NCBI RefSeq assembly: GCF_024055605.1
Contig: NZ_JAMXLX010000002.1
Coordinates: 558,001-622,000, forward strand
Direction of reading: 5' to 3'
Length of the DNA: 64,000 nucleotides
Source of the DNA: Ciceribacter sichuanensis
GTDB taxonomy: Bacteria; Pseudomonadota; Alphaproteobacteria; Rhizobiales; Rhizobiaceae
Below are positions 28,182 through 37,624 of the stretch, in pieces. Position 1 is the stretch's first letter, and each line of letters starts with the position of its first letter. The notes under the pieces are model-generated. The model did no database searches. It was given only the letters and a program-made list of their open reading frames with translations, and was not told where the DNA came from. Position numbers and translations under genes: made by a program.

Positions 28182-30254
28182 ATGACGATCGAATTCGCCC
28201 CCTTCATTCCTTGGTTCGTTCTGGCAATGCTCGCAGTGCTGACCCTGCTGCTGCTGGGGGTTGGCCTCATGAAACGGGTGCGCGGCACGGTCCTGCGCTT
28301 TGTCGCCTCCGCCGCCGTGCTTGCCGCTCTCGCCAATCCGCTGCTGCTGCAGGAAGAGCGCGAACCGCTGAGCACCATCGTCCCCGTCATCGTCGACCGC
28401 AGCCAGAGCCAGGAGGCTCCTGGCCGCACGGCCATGACCGACGAGGCCTTGAAGGCACTGACCGATCGCCTGTCTCGCTTTGCCCGCATCGAGCCGCGCA
28501 TCGTCGAGGTGAGGAACCCGCCGACCAACGATTCTCCCTCGACAAGACTCTTCGAGGCGCTGGCGTCTTCCATCACGGACGTTCCGCCCACCCGTGTCGG
28601 CGGGGCAATCATGCTGACCGATGGTCAGGTGCATGACATTCCGGCCATCGGCCAGTCCCTCGGCTTCGAGGCTCCCCTGCATGCGCTGGTAACCGGCAAG
28701 GCGGATGAATTCGACCGCCGCATCGAGGTCCGTCAGGCCCCGCGCTTCGGCATCGTCAACGATCCGCAGGAACTGACCTTCCGCGTTTTCGACGATGGCA
28801 GGAAGACGGATGCGCCGGCGGAAGTCACCGTGCTGATGAACGGCGAGGAGATCGCAAGGCTCAACGCCGTTCCGGGCGTCGACACCCCGCTTTCCTTCAA
28901 GGTGCCGCGCGGTGGTACCAATGTGCTCGAGTTCGATGTCGCCGGCGCACCGGGCGAAGTCACCGACATCAATAACAAGGCCATCCACCTGATCGAGGGC
29001 ATCCGCGAGAACCTGCGGGTACTGCTCGTTTCCGGCTCGCCCCATGCAGGCGAACGCGCGTGGCGCAACTTGCTGAAGTCTGATGCCTCGGTCGATCTGG
29101 TGCACTTCACCATTCTTCGCCCGCCGGAAAAGCAGGACGGCACGCCGATCAACGAATTGTCACTGATCGCCTTCCCGACCCGCGAGCTGTTCGTCGAGAA
29201 GATCAACGATTTCGACCTGATCATTTTCGACCGCTATCAGGACCGCAAGAACGTCCTGCCGATCCTCTACTACGACTATATCGCCGAATACGTGAAGCGC
29301 GGCGGCGCACTATTGATCGCAGCCGGGCCGGAGCTGGCAAGCGAGGATTCGATTGCGCTGACGCCGCTCTCCTCCGTCATTCCCGCCGCACCCACGGGCG
29401 AAATGCACGAGGCAGCCTTCTATCCGCGCCTTTCCAGGGAAGGCGAACGCCACCCGGTCACGCGCGGCCTCGATGGCTCCGCGAGCGAACCGCCGGCCTG
29501 GGGCCGCTGGTTCCGCAGCGTCGATGTGGCCAATCCCGATGGGGAAACCGTCATGACGGCAGACGGCGGTCGTCCGCTGCTGGTGCTCAACCGCTCCGGC
29601 GAGGGGCGTGTCGCCATGCTGCTGTCGGATCAGGGCTGGCTCTGGGCGCGCGGGTTCGAGGGCGGCGGCCCGCATGTTTCACTCTACCGGCGCATCGCTC
29701 ACTGGCTGATGAAGGAACCGGAACTGGAAGAAGAGTCGCTGAAGGCGCGCGCCATCGGCCGCACGCTGGAAGTGACGCGACAAACCATCGGGGACAAGCC
29801 GGGGCCCGCTACCATTCGCACGCCCTCCGGCAAGACCGAAACACTCGACCTGACGGAAACCATTCCCGGCCTCTATAGAGGCGAGCGGCGGATGGACGAA
29901 ATCGGTCTGTTCACCGTCAGCAACGGCGATTTCTCGACGCTGGTGCATGTCGGTGCGGTCGATGCGCAGGAATTCAAGGCCATGGTTTCCACCACCGAGG
30001 CGCTGGCGCCCATCGCAGCGGCTACCAAGGGAATGGTGGCGCGCCTCGACAATGGCAATGGCGGCATCCGCGTGCCGGATATCGTTCCGGTCAGCAGCGA
30101 GGTCCGCGTGACCGACAACCGGCGCATGCTCATCCGCCTCACGGATGAAACAGTGCTCAAGGGCGTAAACACGCTGCCCCTGTTTGCCGGCTTTGCAGGC
30201 CTTGCCGTCCTGCTTTTCGCCGTCTCCGCCACGTGGTGGCGCGAAGGACGATGA
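28182..30254 (+). CDS. Large inner-membrane protein with glutamine-amidotransferase-like periplasmic domain
   Basis: 690 residues. Two N-terminal helices (FIPWFVLAMLAVLTLLLLGVGL; VLRFVASAAVLAALANPLLL) and one C-terminal helix (LFAGFAGLAVLLFAVSATWW) bracket a large soluble part. That part contains a vWA-like strand pattern (TIVPVIVDRSQSQ) and a GATase1-like segment (LIIFDRY...YVKRGGALLIAAGPEL) lacking an obvious catalytic Cys. Starts one base after the DUF4159 gene. Fourth and last gene of the MoxR operon; probably forms a complex with the other membrane protein. Confidence 0.85.
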   Translation: MTIEFAPFIPWFVLAMLAVLTLLLLGVGLMKRVRGTVLRFVASAAVLAALANPLLLQEEREPLSTIVPVIVDRSQSQEAPGRTAMTDEALKALTDRLSRFARIEPRIVEVRNPPTNDSPSTRLFEALASSITDVPPTRVGGAIMLTDGQVHDIPAIGQSLGFEAPLHALVTGKADEFDRRIEVRQAPRFGIVNDPQELTFRVFDDGRKTDAPAEVTVLMNGEEIARLNAVPGVDTPLSFKVPRGGTNVLEFDVAGAPGEVTDINNKAIHLIEGIRENLRVLLVSGSPHAGERAWRNLLKSDASVDLVHFTILRPPEKQDGTPINELSLIAFPTRELFVEKINDFDLIIFDRYQDRKNVLPILYYDYIAEYVKRGGALLIAAGPELASEDSIALTPLSSVIPAAPTGEMHEAAFYPRLSREGERHPVTRGLDGSASEPPAWGRWFRSVDVANPDGETVMTADGGRPLLVLNRSGEGRVAMLLSDQGWLWARGFEGGGPHVSLYRRIAHWLMKEPELEEESLKARAIGRTLEVTRQTIGDKPGPATIRTPSGKTETLDLTETIPGLYRGERRMDEIGLFTVSNGDFSTLVHVGAVDAQEFKAMVSTTEALAPIAAATKGMVARLDNGNGGIRVPDIVPVSSEVRVTDNRRMLIRLTDETVLKGVNTLPLFAGFAGLAVLLFAVSATWWREGR

Positions 30255-30365
30255 TCCTTCCACCGTGTTCAGATCACTTTAGAGACCCGATGCTCTTGTC
30301 ATCTTGTATGCCGCCGTCGCAAAACGGTGAGCAAGACGGCACGACATGCCCCTAGGATATTAGCC

Positions 30366-30785
30366 ATGCCTTTGGAACTGGAAATATTCGACAGTGCCAC
30401 CGACGAGGATCGCGCCGCCATCCGTAAGGGTATTCTCGACTACAACGATGGGATGCTGGGCCCAACGAACCGGAAGAACATCTTCATCCCGCTGAAGGAT
30501 GACGAAGGCAAGACCGAAGGCGGCCTGATCGGCTACACGGGGCGAGGCTGGCTTTATACCGAAATGCTGTTCGTACCCGAGCACCTGCGCGGTCAGGGCC
30601 TTGCCGGAAAGCTGCTGGAGCGGGCGGAAATGGAAGCAAGGGAACGCAACTGCGTCGGTGCCTATATCGACACCATCAATCCGGAAGCCTGCCGCGTCTA
30701 TCAGCGGCAGGGCTACGAAATCTGCGGCAGGATCCAGAATTTCAGCGGCGAATACGCCATAACCTGGCTCAGGAAGCGATTTTAA
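30366..30785 (+). CDS. GNAT-family N-acetyltransferase
   Basis: 139 residues. The acetyl-CoA-binding loop is LFVPEHLRGQGLAGKLLERAEMEARERNC (R/Q-x-x-G-x-G/A at about 74-80), followed by GAYIDTINPEACRVYQRQGYE. ATG 30366 begins the conserved domain. The 3' end overlaps by 17 bases the convergent GNAT gene 30769-31332. Substrate unknown. Confidence 0.88.
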   Translation: MPLELEIFDSATDEDRAAIRKGILDYNDGMLGPTNRKNIFIPLKDDEGKTEGGLIGYTGRGWLYTEMLFVPEHLRGQGLAGKLLERAEMEARERNCVGAYIDTINPEACRVYQRQGYEICGRIQNFSGEYAITWLRKRF

Positions 30786-31332
30786 GCGCTTCCGCCTCGG
30801 TTTCGGCTTCGGAGGCCGGCTCTTTCCACTGGCATTCTCGCCAGGCGATCACGCCCTTCAGGCGCTCATGCACTCCCTCGGCCATCGGCACCACCAGAAC
30901 CCGCCCAGGATCGACTGGACCCGGAAAATCAAGCGCCTTCCACGCCACCTTCTCGAAGCCGAGCGGCATGTAGTATGGCGGATCACCGACGAGAATAACC
31001 GCCTCGGAACCCTTCCGCCGGGCAGCCTCGATGGCGATACGGACCAGTTCGCGACCGATACCCTTGCTCTTGTGCGAGGGCCGCACGGCCAGAGGTCCGA
31101 GCAAATGGCCATGAACGCCACCGGCGATGACCGGCGTCATCCGAACCGATGCGATGGTCTCGCCGTCATCGGCGCAGATGAAGGAAAGCGACCTGTCATG
31201 CGGTCCCTGCTCCCGGATGCGGGCGGCAGCGCGGGTGAACCGGCCGGGACCGAATGCTTCTTCGTTGATGAGTTCGATAACGGCGTCGTGCGACGCATCC
31301 TCAGTGAGGTAGACGAGGTCGTGATTTTTCAT
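30769..31332 (-). CDS. GNAT-family N-acetyltransferase (YhbS-like)
   Basis: 187 residues. GPLAVRPSHKSKGIGRELVRIAIEAARRKG holds the acetyl-CoA pyrophosphate loop, and VILVGDPPYYMPLGFEKV is the conserved YhbS-type motif. The C-terminal 20 residues are Glu/Ala-rich. It overlaps the end of the neighbouring, convergent GNAT gene; the two are distinct subfamilies and not a duplication. Confidence 0.9.
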   Translation of the reverse strand: MKNHDLVYLTEDASHDAVIELINEEAFGPGRFTRAAARIREQGPHDRSLSFICADDGETIASVRMTPVIAGGVHGHLLGPLAVRPSHKSKGIGRELVRIAIEAARRKGSEAVILVGDPPYYMPLGFEKVAWKALDFPGPVDPGRVLVVPMAEGVHERLKGVIAWRECQWKEPASEAETEAEALKIAS

Positions 31333-31591
31333 GAAATGACCGAAACCAGCAGAGCAGACGTAGATATGGGTTCTCGTTAACGCCTAGGGGCGTTCGGGAA
31401 GCATCAGCGTCGTCGCAGGGTCCGTGGTGCGGTCATGGGGCCTTCATCCTTGAGGTGGCAATCCGGATAGCAGCATTTTTTCCGTCCGTCCAACGGAAAA
31501 ACACACCGTTCATCCTTTCGCGTCTCGTAATCGCGCTGCCAAACCGTATTTTCAGGCCACGACACGGGAAGAAACAAGAAGGAGTTGCCCG

Positions 31592-32572
31592 ATGGGCATG
31601 CTGATCGAAGGTACTTGGCATGACGTCTGGTACGACACCAAGGCGACCGCGGGACATTTTCGTCGCGGCGATTCGACCTTTCGCAACTGGGTCACCGCCG
31701 ACGGGAGCGCCGGCCCGAGCGGACGCGCAGGCTTCAAGGCGGAGGCCGGCCGCTATCATCTCTACGTCTCCTACGCTTGTCCCTGGGCGCACCGCACGCT
31801 GATCTTCCGCAAGCTCAAGGGCCTCGAAGACCTGATTTCCGTCTCGGTGGTGGATCCGCTGATGCTGGAAAACGGCTGGGAATTTCACGACCGCGACGGC
31901 GCAACCGTCGATCACCTCTTCGGCTCGCACGCGCTCTGGGAAATCTACGTTAAAGCCGATCCCGCCTATAGCGGTCGGGTCACCGTCCCGGTTCTCTGGG
32001 ACAAGCACACGAGCACTATCGTCTCGAACGAATCCTCCGAAATCATCCGCATGTTCAACAGCGCCTTTGACGGCCTGACCGGCAACACGCTGGATTTTTA
32101 CCCGGAGATACTGCGCAGTGAGATCGACGAGGTAAACAAACGCGTCTACGATACTCTCAACAACGGCGTCTACAAGTCGGGCTTCGCCACCACGCAAGCC
32201 GCCTATGAGAGCGCCGTCTTTCCCCTTTTCGAAACCCTCGACTGGCTTGAAGAGCGGCTGGCCAGACAGCGCTACCTGTTCGGCAACAGCCAGACGGAAG
32301 CCGACTGGCGGCTGTTCACCACCCTCGTCCGCTTCGATGCGGTCTATGTCGGTCATTTCAAATGCAATATCCGCAGGATCGAGGATTATCCGAACCTGTC
32401 AGCTTACCTCCGCGATCTCTACCAGACGCCGTGTGTGGCGGAGACGGTCAACATGCGCCACATCAAGGACCACTATTACCGCAGCCACAAGACCATCAAC
32501 CCGACGGGCGTCGTGCCGGTCGGCCCGGCTCTCGATTTCAATCGCCCGCATGGGCGGGAAAAACTCGCTTGA
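31592..32572 (+). CDS. yqjG: Glutathionyl-hydroquinone reductase (Xi-class glutathione transferase)
   Basis: 326 residues. The catalytic motif YACPWAHR places Cys63 in the thioredoxin-fold domain. The C-terminal helical domain includes YLFGNSQTEADWRLFTTLVRFDAVYVGHFKCNIRRI, which is diagnostic of the YqjG/ECM4/PcpF group. It reductively removes glutathione from glutathionyl-hydroquinones. AGAAGGAG at 31577-31584 fixes the start. Confidence 0.93.
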   Translation: MGMLIEGTWHDVWYDTKATAGHFRRGDSTFRNWVTADGSAGPSGRAGFKAEAGRYHLYVSYACPWAHRTLIFRKLKGLEDLISVSVVDPLMLENGWEFHDRDGATVDHLFGSHALWEIYVKADPAYSGRVTVPVLWDKHTSTIVSNESSEIIRMFNSAFDGLTGNTLDFYPEILRSEIDEVNKRVYDTLNNGVYKSGFATTQAAYESAVFPLFETLDWLEERLARQRYLFGNSQTEADWRLFTTLVRFDAVYVGHFKCNIRRIEDYPNLSAYLRDLYQTPCVAETVNMRHIKDHYYRSHKTINPTGVVPVGPALDFNRPHGREKLA

Positions 32573-32581
32573 GTTTTTCCT

Positions 32582-33073
32582 TCACCAGATATCGGCGGGG
32601 CTTGCCTCGCCGTTGATCTCCGCCAGACGCCGCAAGGTCGCGGTGGTGGTATCGACCGGAAGATCATGGAGATCGAAGAAGCCGGATGCGGCGATCTCCC
32701 GGTCAGGTGGGCGCGGAGCAGTCTGCCTCACCTTCGCGCGGTAGAGCATGACGTGATCCCGCACGCTGGCCTTGCTGTTGTAATAGACGTGGAAGAGCTG
32801 CGGCGGCTCGGTCATCACCAGATTGCCCTCTTCACGCAATTCCTTTTCCAGTGCCTGCGGCACTGTTTCCCTGCGCTCCACCCCGCCACCCGGCATGTAC
32901 CAGCCCGGCACATAGGTGTGGCGCACGAGGAAGATCCGGCCCTGTTCGTCAAAACAGGCCGCCCGGACACCGAGCGTCATGCCGCGCGAGATCGCGAAGT
33001 AACTGTGCAGAATACGCAACACGAACCGGGTAGTTGTCCCGGATACTTCTTCTGTTCCTTGCTGTTGCGTCAT
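32582..33073 (-). CDS. Nudix hydrolase with an atypical Nudix box
   Basis: 163 residues. The box GGGVERRETVPQALEKELREEGNL keeps the Glu residues of the REUXEE helix but has Lys for the usual Arg (KELREE) and Asn where Gly normally stands. The upstream LVRHTYVPGWYMPGGG is typical of Nudix enzymes. Convergent with yqjG; its first codons are 42 bases from the divergent phosphoesterase gene. Substrate unknown. Confidence 0.88.
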   Translation of the reverse strand: MTQQQGTEEVSGTTTRFVLRILHSYFAISRGMTLGVRAACFDEQGRIFLVRHTYVPGWYMPGGGVERRETVPQALEKELREEGNLVMTEPPQLFHVYYNSKASVRDHVMLYRAKVRQTAPRPPDREIAASGFFDLHDLPVDTTTATLRRLAEINGEASPADIW

Positions 33074-33114
33074 TGTCCTTGCCCGCAGGAAGTGCGCTCT
33101 TTAAGAAAAGCACC

Positions 33115-34023
33115 ATGTTCAAGCTCGCGCATATATCCGACGTTCACCTTGGGCCATTGCCGAACCTGACGATCCGTGAACTCGCTTCCAAGCGCATTAC
33201 CGGATATGTGAACTGGCACCGCAACCGGCGCAAGCACCTCTTCGCCAATGCGCTCGATCTTGTGATCGAGGACCTGCGCCGACAGGAGCCCGATCATCTC
33301 GCCATCACCGGCGACCTCGTCAATCTCGCCTCGGGCATCGAAATCCGTCGCATCGCGGAATGGCTCCACGAGACCGGCGCGCCGCTCGATACTTCCGTCG
33401 TTCCCGGCAACCACGATGCCTATGTGCCCGGCGCCCACGACAAGGCAGTGCAGGCCTGGTACGACTACATGCGCGGCGACGACGATCCGATGATCTGGCG
33501 CGAGGGCTACAAGCTCTTTCCCTATATCCGCCGGCGCGGGCCTGTCGCTCTTATCGGCTGCTCCACCTCCATCGCAACGCCGCCCTTTTCCGCCAGCGGC
33601 TTCTTCAGCGCCCGGCAGGCGCGGGAAACCTCAGACCTGTTGAAGGCGGCCGGCGAGGAAGGCCTGTTCCGGGTGGTGATGATCCATCACCCGCCCATTC
33701 GCGGCGCCGCCGCCTCCTACAAGCGGATGATCGGCATTCGGCGTTTCGCGGCCGCCATTTCGACGGGCGGTGCGGAACTCGTACTGCACGGACACACCCA
33801 TCTCAACACGCTCTACTGGCTCGACAACCGACAGCAGCGCGTGCCGGTGGTTGGCATCGCCTCGGCGTCACAAGGCCCCGGTGGGCACAAACCCGCTGCA
33901 GGCTACAACCTCTTTTCCATCAGTGGGGAACCTGGAGACTGGCGCCTGCAATGGGATCGCTACGGCCTTTCCGATGCCGGAACGGAACTTCGCCACGACC
34001 ATCACCAGATCCTTGCGGAATAG
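33115..34023 (+). CDS. Calcineurin-like metallophosphoesterase
   Basis: 302 residues. All five metal-binding blocks are present: ISDVHLG (D-x-H), ITGDLVN, VPGNHD (GNHD), MIHHPP and LHGHTHL. It resembles 3',5'-cyclic-nucleotide or DNA-repair-type phosphodiesterases, but substrate is undetermined. ATG 33115 begins directly at the catalytic domain; an upstream TTG frame from 33034 overlaps the divergent Nudix gene and is less likely, though it would add a signal-like hydrophobic stretch. Confidence 0.9.
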   Translation: MFKLAHISDVHLGPLPNLTIRELASKRITGYVNWHRNRRKHLFANALDLVIEDLRRQEPDHLAITGDLVNLASGIEIRRIAEWLHETGAPLDTSVVPGNHDAYVPGAHDKAVQAWYDYMRGDDDPMIWREGYKLFPYIRRRGPVALIGCSTSIATPPFSASGFFSARQARETSDLLKAAGEEGLFRVVMIHHPPIRGAAASYKRMIGIRRFAAAISTGGAELVLHGHTHLNTLYWLDNRQQRVPVVGIASASQGPGGHKPAAGYNLFSISGEPGDWRLQWDRYGLSDAGTELRHDHHQILAE

Positions 34024-34117
34024 GCCCCGCCCCTGCCGCAGATAGGCTGAAAATGCGCATGAGTTTGCGAGAGCGGATCATGCACGCACGGAAAGTGGTC
34101 CGACAGCGTGATGTGCG

Positions 34118-34786
34118 TCAGGTCTCAAACCCGTTCAGCTTGCGGTGATAGGCGACGATCGCCTTGAGGTTCTGCGAGACGATGACGTTTGCAGCCTGCG
34201 CCTGTTCCAGCCCGAAACCCGGCCACTCCATGTGCTTGACGATGACCGGCTTGCACAACCGGAAGAACATCGATTGGCCGAACAGTGAAAACACGGTCAG
34301 GGCAAGATCCTTGCCCTCGCCCGGTCGGCCGATGGCGATCGCAAGCAGTTGCGAAAAACGTTCGTGCAAGGGTTCGGCCAGCTTGTCGTAAAGCAGCGCG
34401 TCGAAAGCTCCCGGCATGACCAGCTCACGCGTCATGAAATTCGAGATCTGATCGGCATCCGGCCGCGTCGAACCGATCAGCAGCAAAGTCGAGAACATGC
34501 GGTCCATCGTGTCAAGCGCATCGTCCGGACCGAGATTGGCTGGTAGCGGCTGCCATACCGACGGGCCGAGCGTCTCCTTCACCACCGCGATGACATATTC
34601 GATGCAGGCGATCCGAAGTCCCGGCTTGCTTCCGAAATGATAGGCGATGCTGCCGATATTGGCAGCGGCATGATCGGCGATCTGGCGTGTGGACACGGCA
34701 TCGTAGCCATAGTCGCCGAAGAGTTCGAGCGCTGCGGATACCAGGGATTCGCGCGTGGCAGCCGCGCCGGAAGCCTGCCTTGCCAT
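34118..34786 (-). CDS. TetR-family transcriptional regulator (CecR/YbiH-like)
   Basis: 222 residues. N-terminal helix-turn-helix AALELFGDYGYDAVSTRQIADHAAANIGSIAYHFGSKPGL is a textbook TetR domain. The C-terminal domain (FMTRELVMPGAFDALLYDKLAEPLHERF) resembles the DUF1956 / CecR effector domain. AGGAT upstream of the ATG. No obvious adjacent target; the nearest genes are an alpha/beta hydrolase and a phosphoesterase. Confidence 0.9.
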   Translation of the reverse strand: MARQASGAAATRESLVSAALELFGDYGYDAVSTRQIADHAAANIGSIAYHFGSKPGLRIACIEYVIAVVKETLGPSVWQPLPANLGPDDALDTMDRMFSTLLLIGSTRPDADQISNFMTRELVMPGAFDALLYDKLAEPLHERFSQLLAIAIGRPGEGKDLALTVFSLFGQSMFFRLCKPVIVKHMEWPGFGLEQAQAANVIVSQNLKAIVAYHRKLNGFET

Positions 34787-34939
34787 CTACATCCTGCCTC
34801 AAAAAGCCGTAGGACCATCCAGCCGGCTCGTGCCCGGTCACGGATGATACATGAAATCAATACGTTACTTCCAGCAATCGCTCAAGGCGCTCAATCGGGG
34901 TAGAGCCGGTCGATCAAGAGAATATGCGCAGGCAGACCG

Positions 34940-35734
34940 TCAGGAAACCGTTGCTTCCACACGCCTGATAGTCCGAAGGATTTCCTCGGCGACTATATCA
35001 GGGCATTCATCAACCAGCATGTGGCCGCCCCCCGGAAGACGACGAACCGCGAGACCATTACCGGACACCGCGCTCTGGTGCGGTGGCAGGATGCAATCCT
35101 CGAGGCCCCAGAGCAACGCCTTCGGCATCGGCAAGGCGAAGATATCGGCAAGCGGCAACTGACCCTGAGCCGGTCCAGTCTCACAATTGGCCGAAACGAT
35201 TGCCGCAAAGACCGTGCTCAAAGCCTCTCGCGCGCCTTCGCCGCGACGTGCCTCAAGCGTGGCCTCGATCATCGTCTCGGGGATATCGAAGTTATAGCCG
35301 ACCATGATTTCCAGGGCCGAACGAAGCTCTTCAGCCGTTTCGGCAAGACCGAAGCGCTTAAGGACCCGATGATTGATTTCCGGTCCGAAACCGCCGGGCG
35401 CGACCATGGTCAGGCTCGGCACCGCCTGCGGCCGACGAAGGGCGATCAATGCAGCAGCCGCTCCACCGAGCGAATGGCCGGCGAGATGAAAGGCGGGAAT
35501 GCCCCGCCTGTCGAGATCCGAAACGATCGCCTTGGCCATACGGCCCGCCCCGCCAAGACCCTCGGCATGCAAGGAACCCACATGCCCCGGCAGATCGTAA
35601 GCGATCACCGGCAGGTTCGCCGGCAACCGGTCGGTCACCTCACGCCAGACGAAGGCACCGCCGCCGAAACCATGCAGCAGCACCAGAGGTACTGTTGCAT
35701 GAGGATCACCGGTGATGACGGCGTGAAGCGCCAC
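34940..35734 (-). CDS. Alpha/beta-fold hydrolase, second gene of the leuA operon
   Basis: 264 residues. Oxyanion HGFGGGAFVW, nucleophile elbow AGHSLGGA (G-x-S-x-G), and the catalytic-His region LPGGGHMLVDECPD are all in order. The Asp is probably in LWGLEDCILPP. It starts 3 bases beyond the leuA stop, so co-transcribed with leuA; a role in leucine synthesis is not implied. It resembles acetoin-dehydrogenase-linked or epoxide-hydrolase-type members. Substrate unknown. Confidence 0.87.
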   Translation of the reverse strand: MALHAVITGDPHATVPLVLLHGFGGGAFVWREVTDRLPANLPVIAYDLPGHVGSLHAEGLGGAGRMAKAIVSDLDRRGIPAFHLAGHSLGGAAAALIALRRPQAVPSLTMVAPGGFGPEINHRVLKRFGLAETAEELRSALEIMVGYNFDIPETMIEATLEARRGEGAREALSTVFAAIVSANCETGPAQGQLPLADIFALPMPKALLWGLEDCILPPHQSAVSGNGLAVRRLPGGGHMLVDECPDIVAEEILRTIRRVEATVS

Positions 35735-35737
35735 GCG

Positions 35738-37462
35738 TCAGGCCTTTGCGGCCCGCTCTTCGAGCACCCGGTTGGCAGCCGAAACGATCGCTTCCAGCGA
35801 GGCCGTCACGATGTTGGTGTTGATGCCGGCACCGAACAACTTGCCGCCCGGATGCACCATCTCGACATAGGCGATGGCCGATGCGTTCGAACCATGCTGC
35901 AGCGAATGCTCCGAGTAATCGGCCACCGAGAGATCGATGCCCAGATAGGTCGACAGCGCATTGATGAAACCGTCGATCGGACCGGTTCCCTGCCCCTCGA
36001 TCCGCTTGAGTTCACCATTGTCGGTAATCTCGGCTGCAACGATGCGCCGGCCCTTCTGGACGGTATCGGGGTAGGTGTGGTGATCGACGAACTTGAGGCG
36101 GGCTCCCGGCTGTTCGACATAACGCTGGATGAAGCGTTCGTGGATACGCTTCGACGGCAGCTCCACGCCTTCCTCGTCGGTGATCCGCTGGATGTCCTCG
36201 CGGAACTCCACCTGCAGGTTGCGCGGCAGGTTGATGCCGTAGTCCTGCTGCAGAATATAGGCGATGCCGCCCTTGCCCGACTGCGAATTGATGCGGATGA
36301 TCGCCTCGTAGGTGCGGCCGACGTCCTGCGGATCGATCGGCAGATAAGGCACTTCCCACACGCCGGTATTCGACTGCTTGATCGCCTTCATACCCTTGTT
36401 GATCGCATCCTGATGCGAACCCGAAAACGCGGTGTAGACCAGTTCGCCGACGTAAGGATGGCGCTCGGGGATGGTCATCTCGTTGGAATATTCGTAAACG
36501 GCCTTGATCCGCTCGATATCCGAGCAGTCCAGTTCCGGATCGACACCCTGCGTGAACATGTTCAAGGCCAACGTCACGACGTCGACATTGCCGGTACGCT
36601 CGCCATTGCCGAACAGCGTGCCTTCCACGCGGTCAGCACCGGCCATCAGGCCGAGTTCGGTCGCGGCGATACCGGTGCCGCGGTCGTTATGTGGATGCAG
36701 CGAAATCAGCACGTTCTCGCGATTGTCGATGTTGCGGCACATCCACTCGATCATGTCGGCATAGATGTTCGGCGTCGACATCTCGACCGTCGAGGGCAGG
36801 TTCAGGATCAGCTTGTTGTCGGGCGTCGGCTTGATGATCTCGATGACGGCGTTGGAGATTTCCAGCGCCACCTCCAGCTCGGTGCCGGTGAAACTCTCAG
36901 GCGAATACTGGAAGCGATAGCCACCGCCGGCCTTGGCGGCCATGTCGGTAATCATCTTGGCGGCGTCGACGGCGATCTGCTTGATGCCTGATACGTCCTT
37001 GCCAAACACCACGCGGCGCTGCAACTCGCTGGTCGAATTGTAGAAATGGATGATCGGGCGCGTGGCGCCTTCCAGCGCCTCGAAGGTGCGGGTAATCAGC
37101 TCGGGCCGGCACTGCACCAGCACCTGCAGCGACACGTCGTCAGGCACATTGCCCTGCTCGACGCACCAGCGGGCGAAGTCGAAATCGGTCTGAGAGGCGG
37201 ACGGGAAACCGATCTCGATTTCCTTGAAGCCCATGTCCAGCAACATCTGGAACATGCGGGCCTTGCGGTCATGGCCCATGGGATTGACCAGCGACTGGTT
37301 GCCGTCGCGCAGATCGACCGAACACCAGATCGGCGCCTTGTTAATCGTCTTGGACGGCCAGGTGCGGTCCTTGATGTCAATCTGCGGATAGGGGCGGTAT
37401 TTCTTGGCCGCTTCGGGCATGCCGTGCTTCACACCGGCGGTATTCACGCTCATCTCGTTCAT
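35738..37462 (-). CDS. leuA: 2-isopropylmalate synthase
   Basis: 574 residues, the length of the long LeuA form. It condenses acetyl-CoA with 2-oxoisovalerate in leucine synthesis. The HMGL-like barrel has SVDLRDGNQSL, the metal-binding HPHNDRGTG, and GTLFGNGERTGNVD; the C-terminal LeuA regulatory domain for leucine feedback follows (SVADYSEHSLQHGSNASAIAYVEM). ATG 37462 is preferred, as GAGGAAG precedes it. A leucine-codon-rich leader ORF upstream suggests attenuation control. Confidence 0.95.
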   Translation of the reverse strand: MNEMSVNTAGVKHGMPEAAKKYRPYPQIDIKDRTWPSKTINKAPIWCSVDLRDGNQSLVNPMGHDRKARMFQMLLDMGFKEIEIGFPSASQTDFDFARWCVEQGNVPDDVSLQVLVQCRPELITRTFEALEGATRPIIHFYNSTSELQRRVVFGKDVSGIKQIAVDAAKMITDMAAKAGGGYRFQYSPESFTGTELEVALEISNAVIEIIKPTPDNKLILNLPSTVEMSTPNIYADMIEWMCRNIDNRENVLISLHPHNDRGTGIAATELGLMAGADRVEGTLFGNGERTGNVDVVTLALNMFTQGVDPELDCSDIERIKAVYEYSNEMTIPERHPYVGELVYTAFSGSHQDAINKGMKAIKQSNTGVWEVPYLPIDPQDVGRTYEAIIRINSQSGKGGIAYILQQDYGINLPRNLQVEFREDIQRITDEEGVELPSKRIHERFIQRYVEQPGARLKFVDHHTYPDTVQKGRRIVAAEITDNGELKRIEGQGTGPIDGFINALSTYLGIDLSVADYSEHSLQHGSNASAIAYVEMVHPGGKLFGAGINTNIVTASLEAIVSAANRVLEERAAKA

Positions 37463-37563
37463 CGTCTTCCTCTTCCGCATCTGCCCGCCATCATCATTTT
37501 GGGGCTGGTACAGACGCCTTGGCCATCACAGACCGTTCATGGTGCAAAACTGGGATTTTATCC

Positions 37564-37624
37564 GAGGAGCTGTGCCACGCGGCTAACCGGCCGCCGGGCG
37601 CTCCTCAAAGGACCCGGCAACCGC
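37564..37624 (-). promoter_or_regulatory. Candidate attenuator structures of leuA
   Basis: Minus-strand RNA can fold GCCGGG with CCCGGC just around the leader stop, or alternatively GAGGAGC (37600-37606) with GCTCCTC (37564-37570) enclosing a GC-rich stem. The two overlap, so they are mutually exclusive, as in attenuators. No U-run follows the second stem, so intrinsic termination is unproven; control could be through Rho or translation. Confidence 0.5.

Noticed and set aside
26666..28612. A 648-residue minus-strand frame opposite the DUF4159 and following genes
   Set aside because: Shadow frame of the MoxR operon; no domain resemblance and no ribosome site.
30366..31332. The two adjacent GNAT genes as a tandem duplication
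   Set aside because: They are convergent and belong to different subfamilies; their sequences do not align beyond the acetyl-CoA loop.
35021..36991. A 656-residue open frame on the plus strand opposite leuA and its neighbour
   Set aside because: It is antisense to two well-supported genes, and its composition (His, Arg, Asp rich) is the usual shadow of GC-rich coding.
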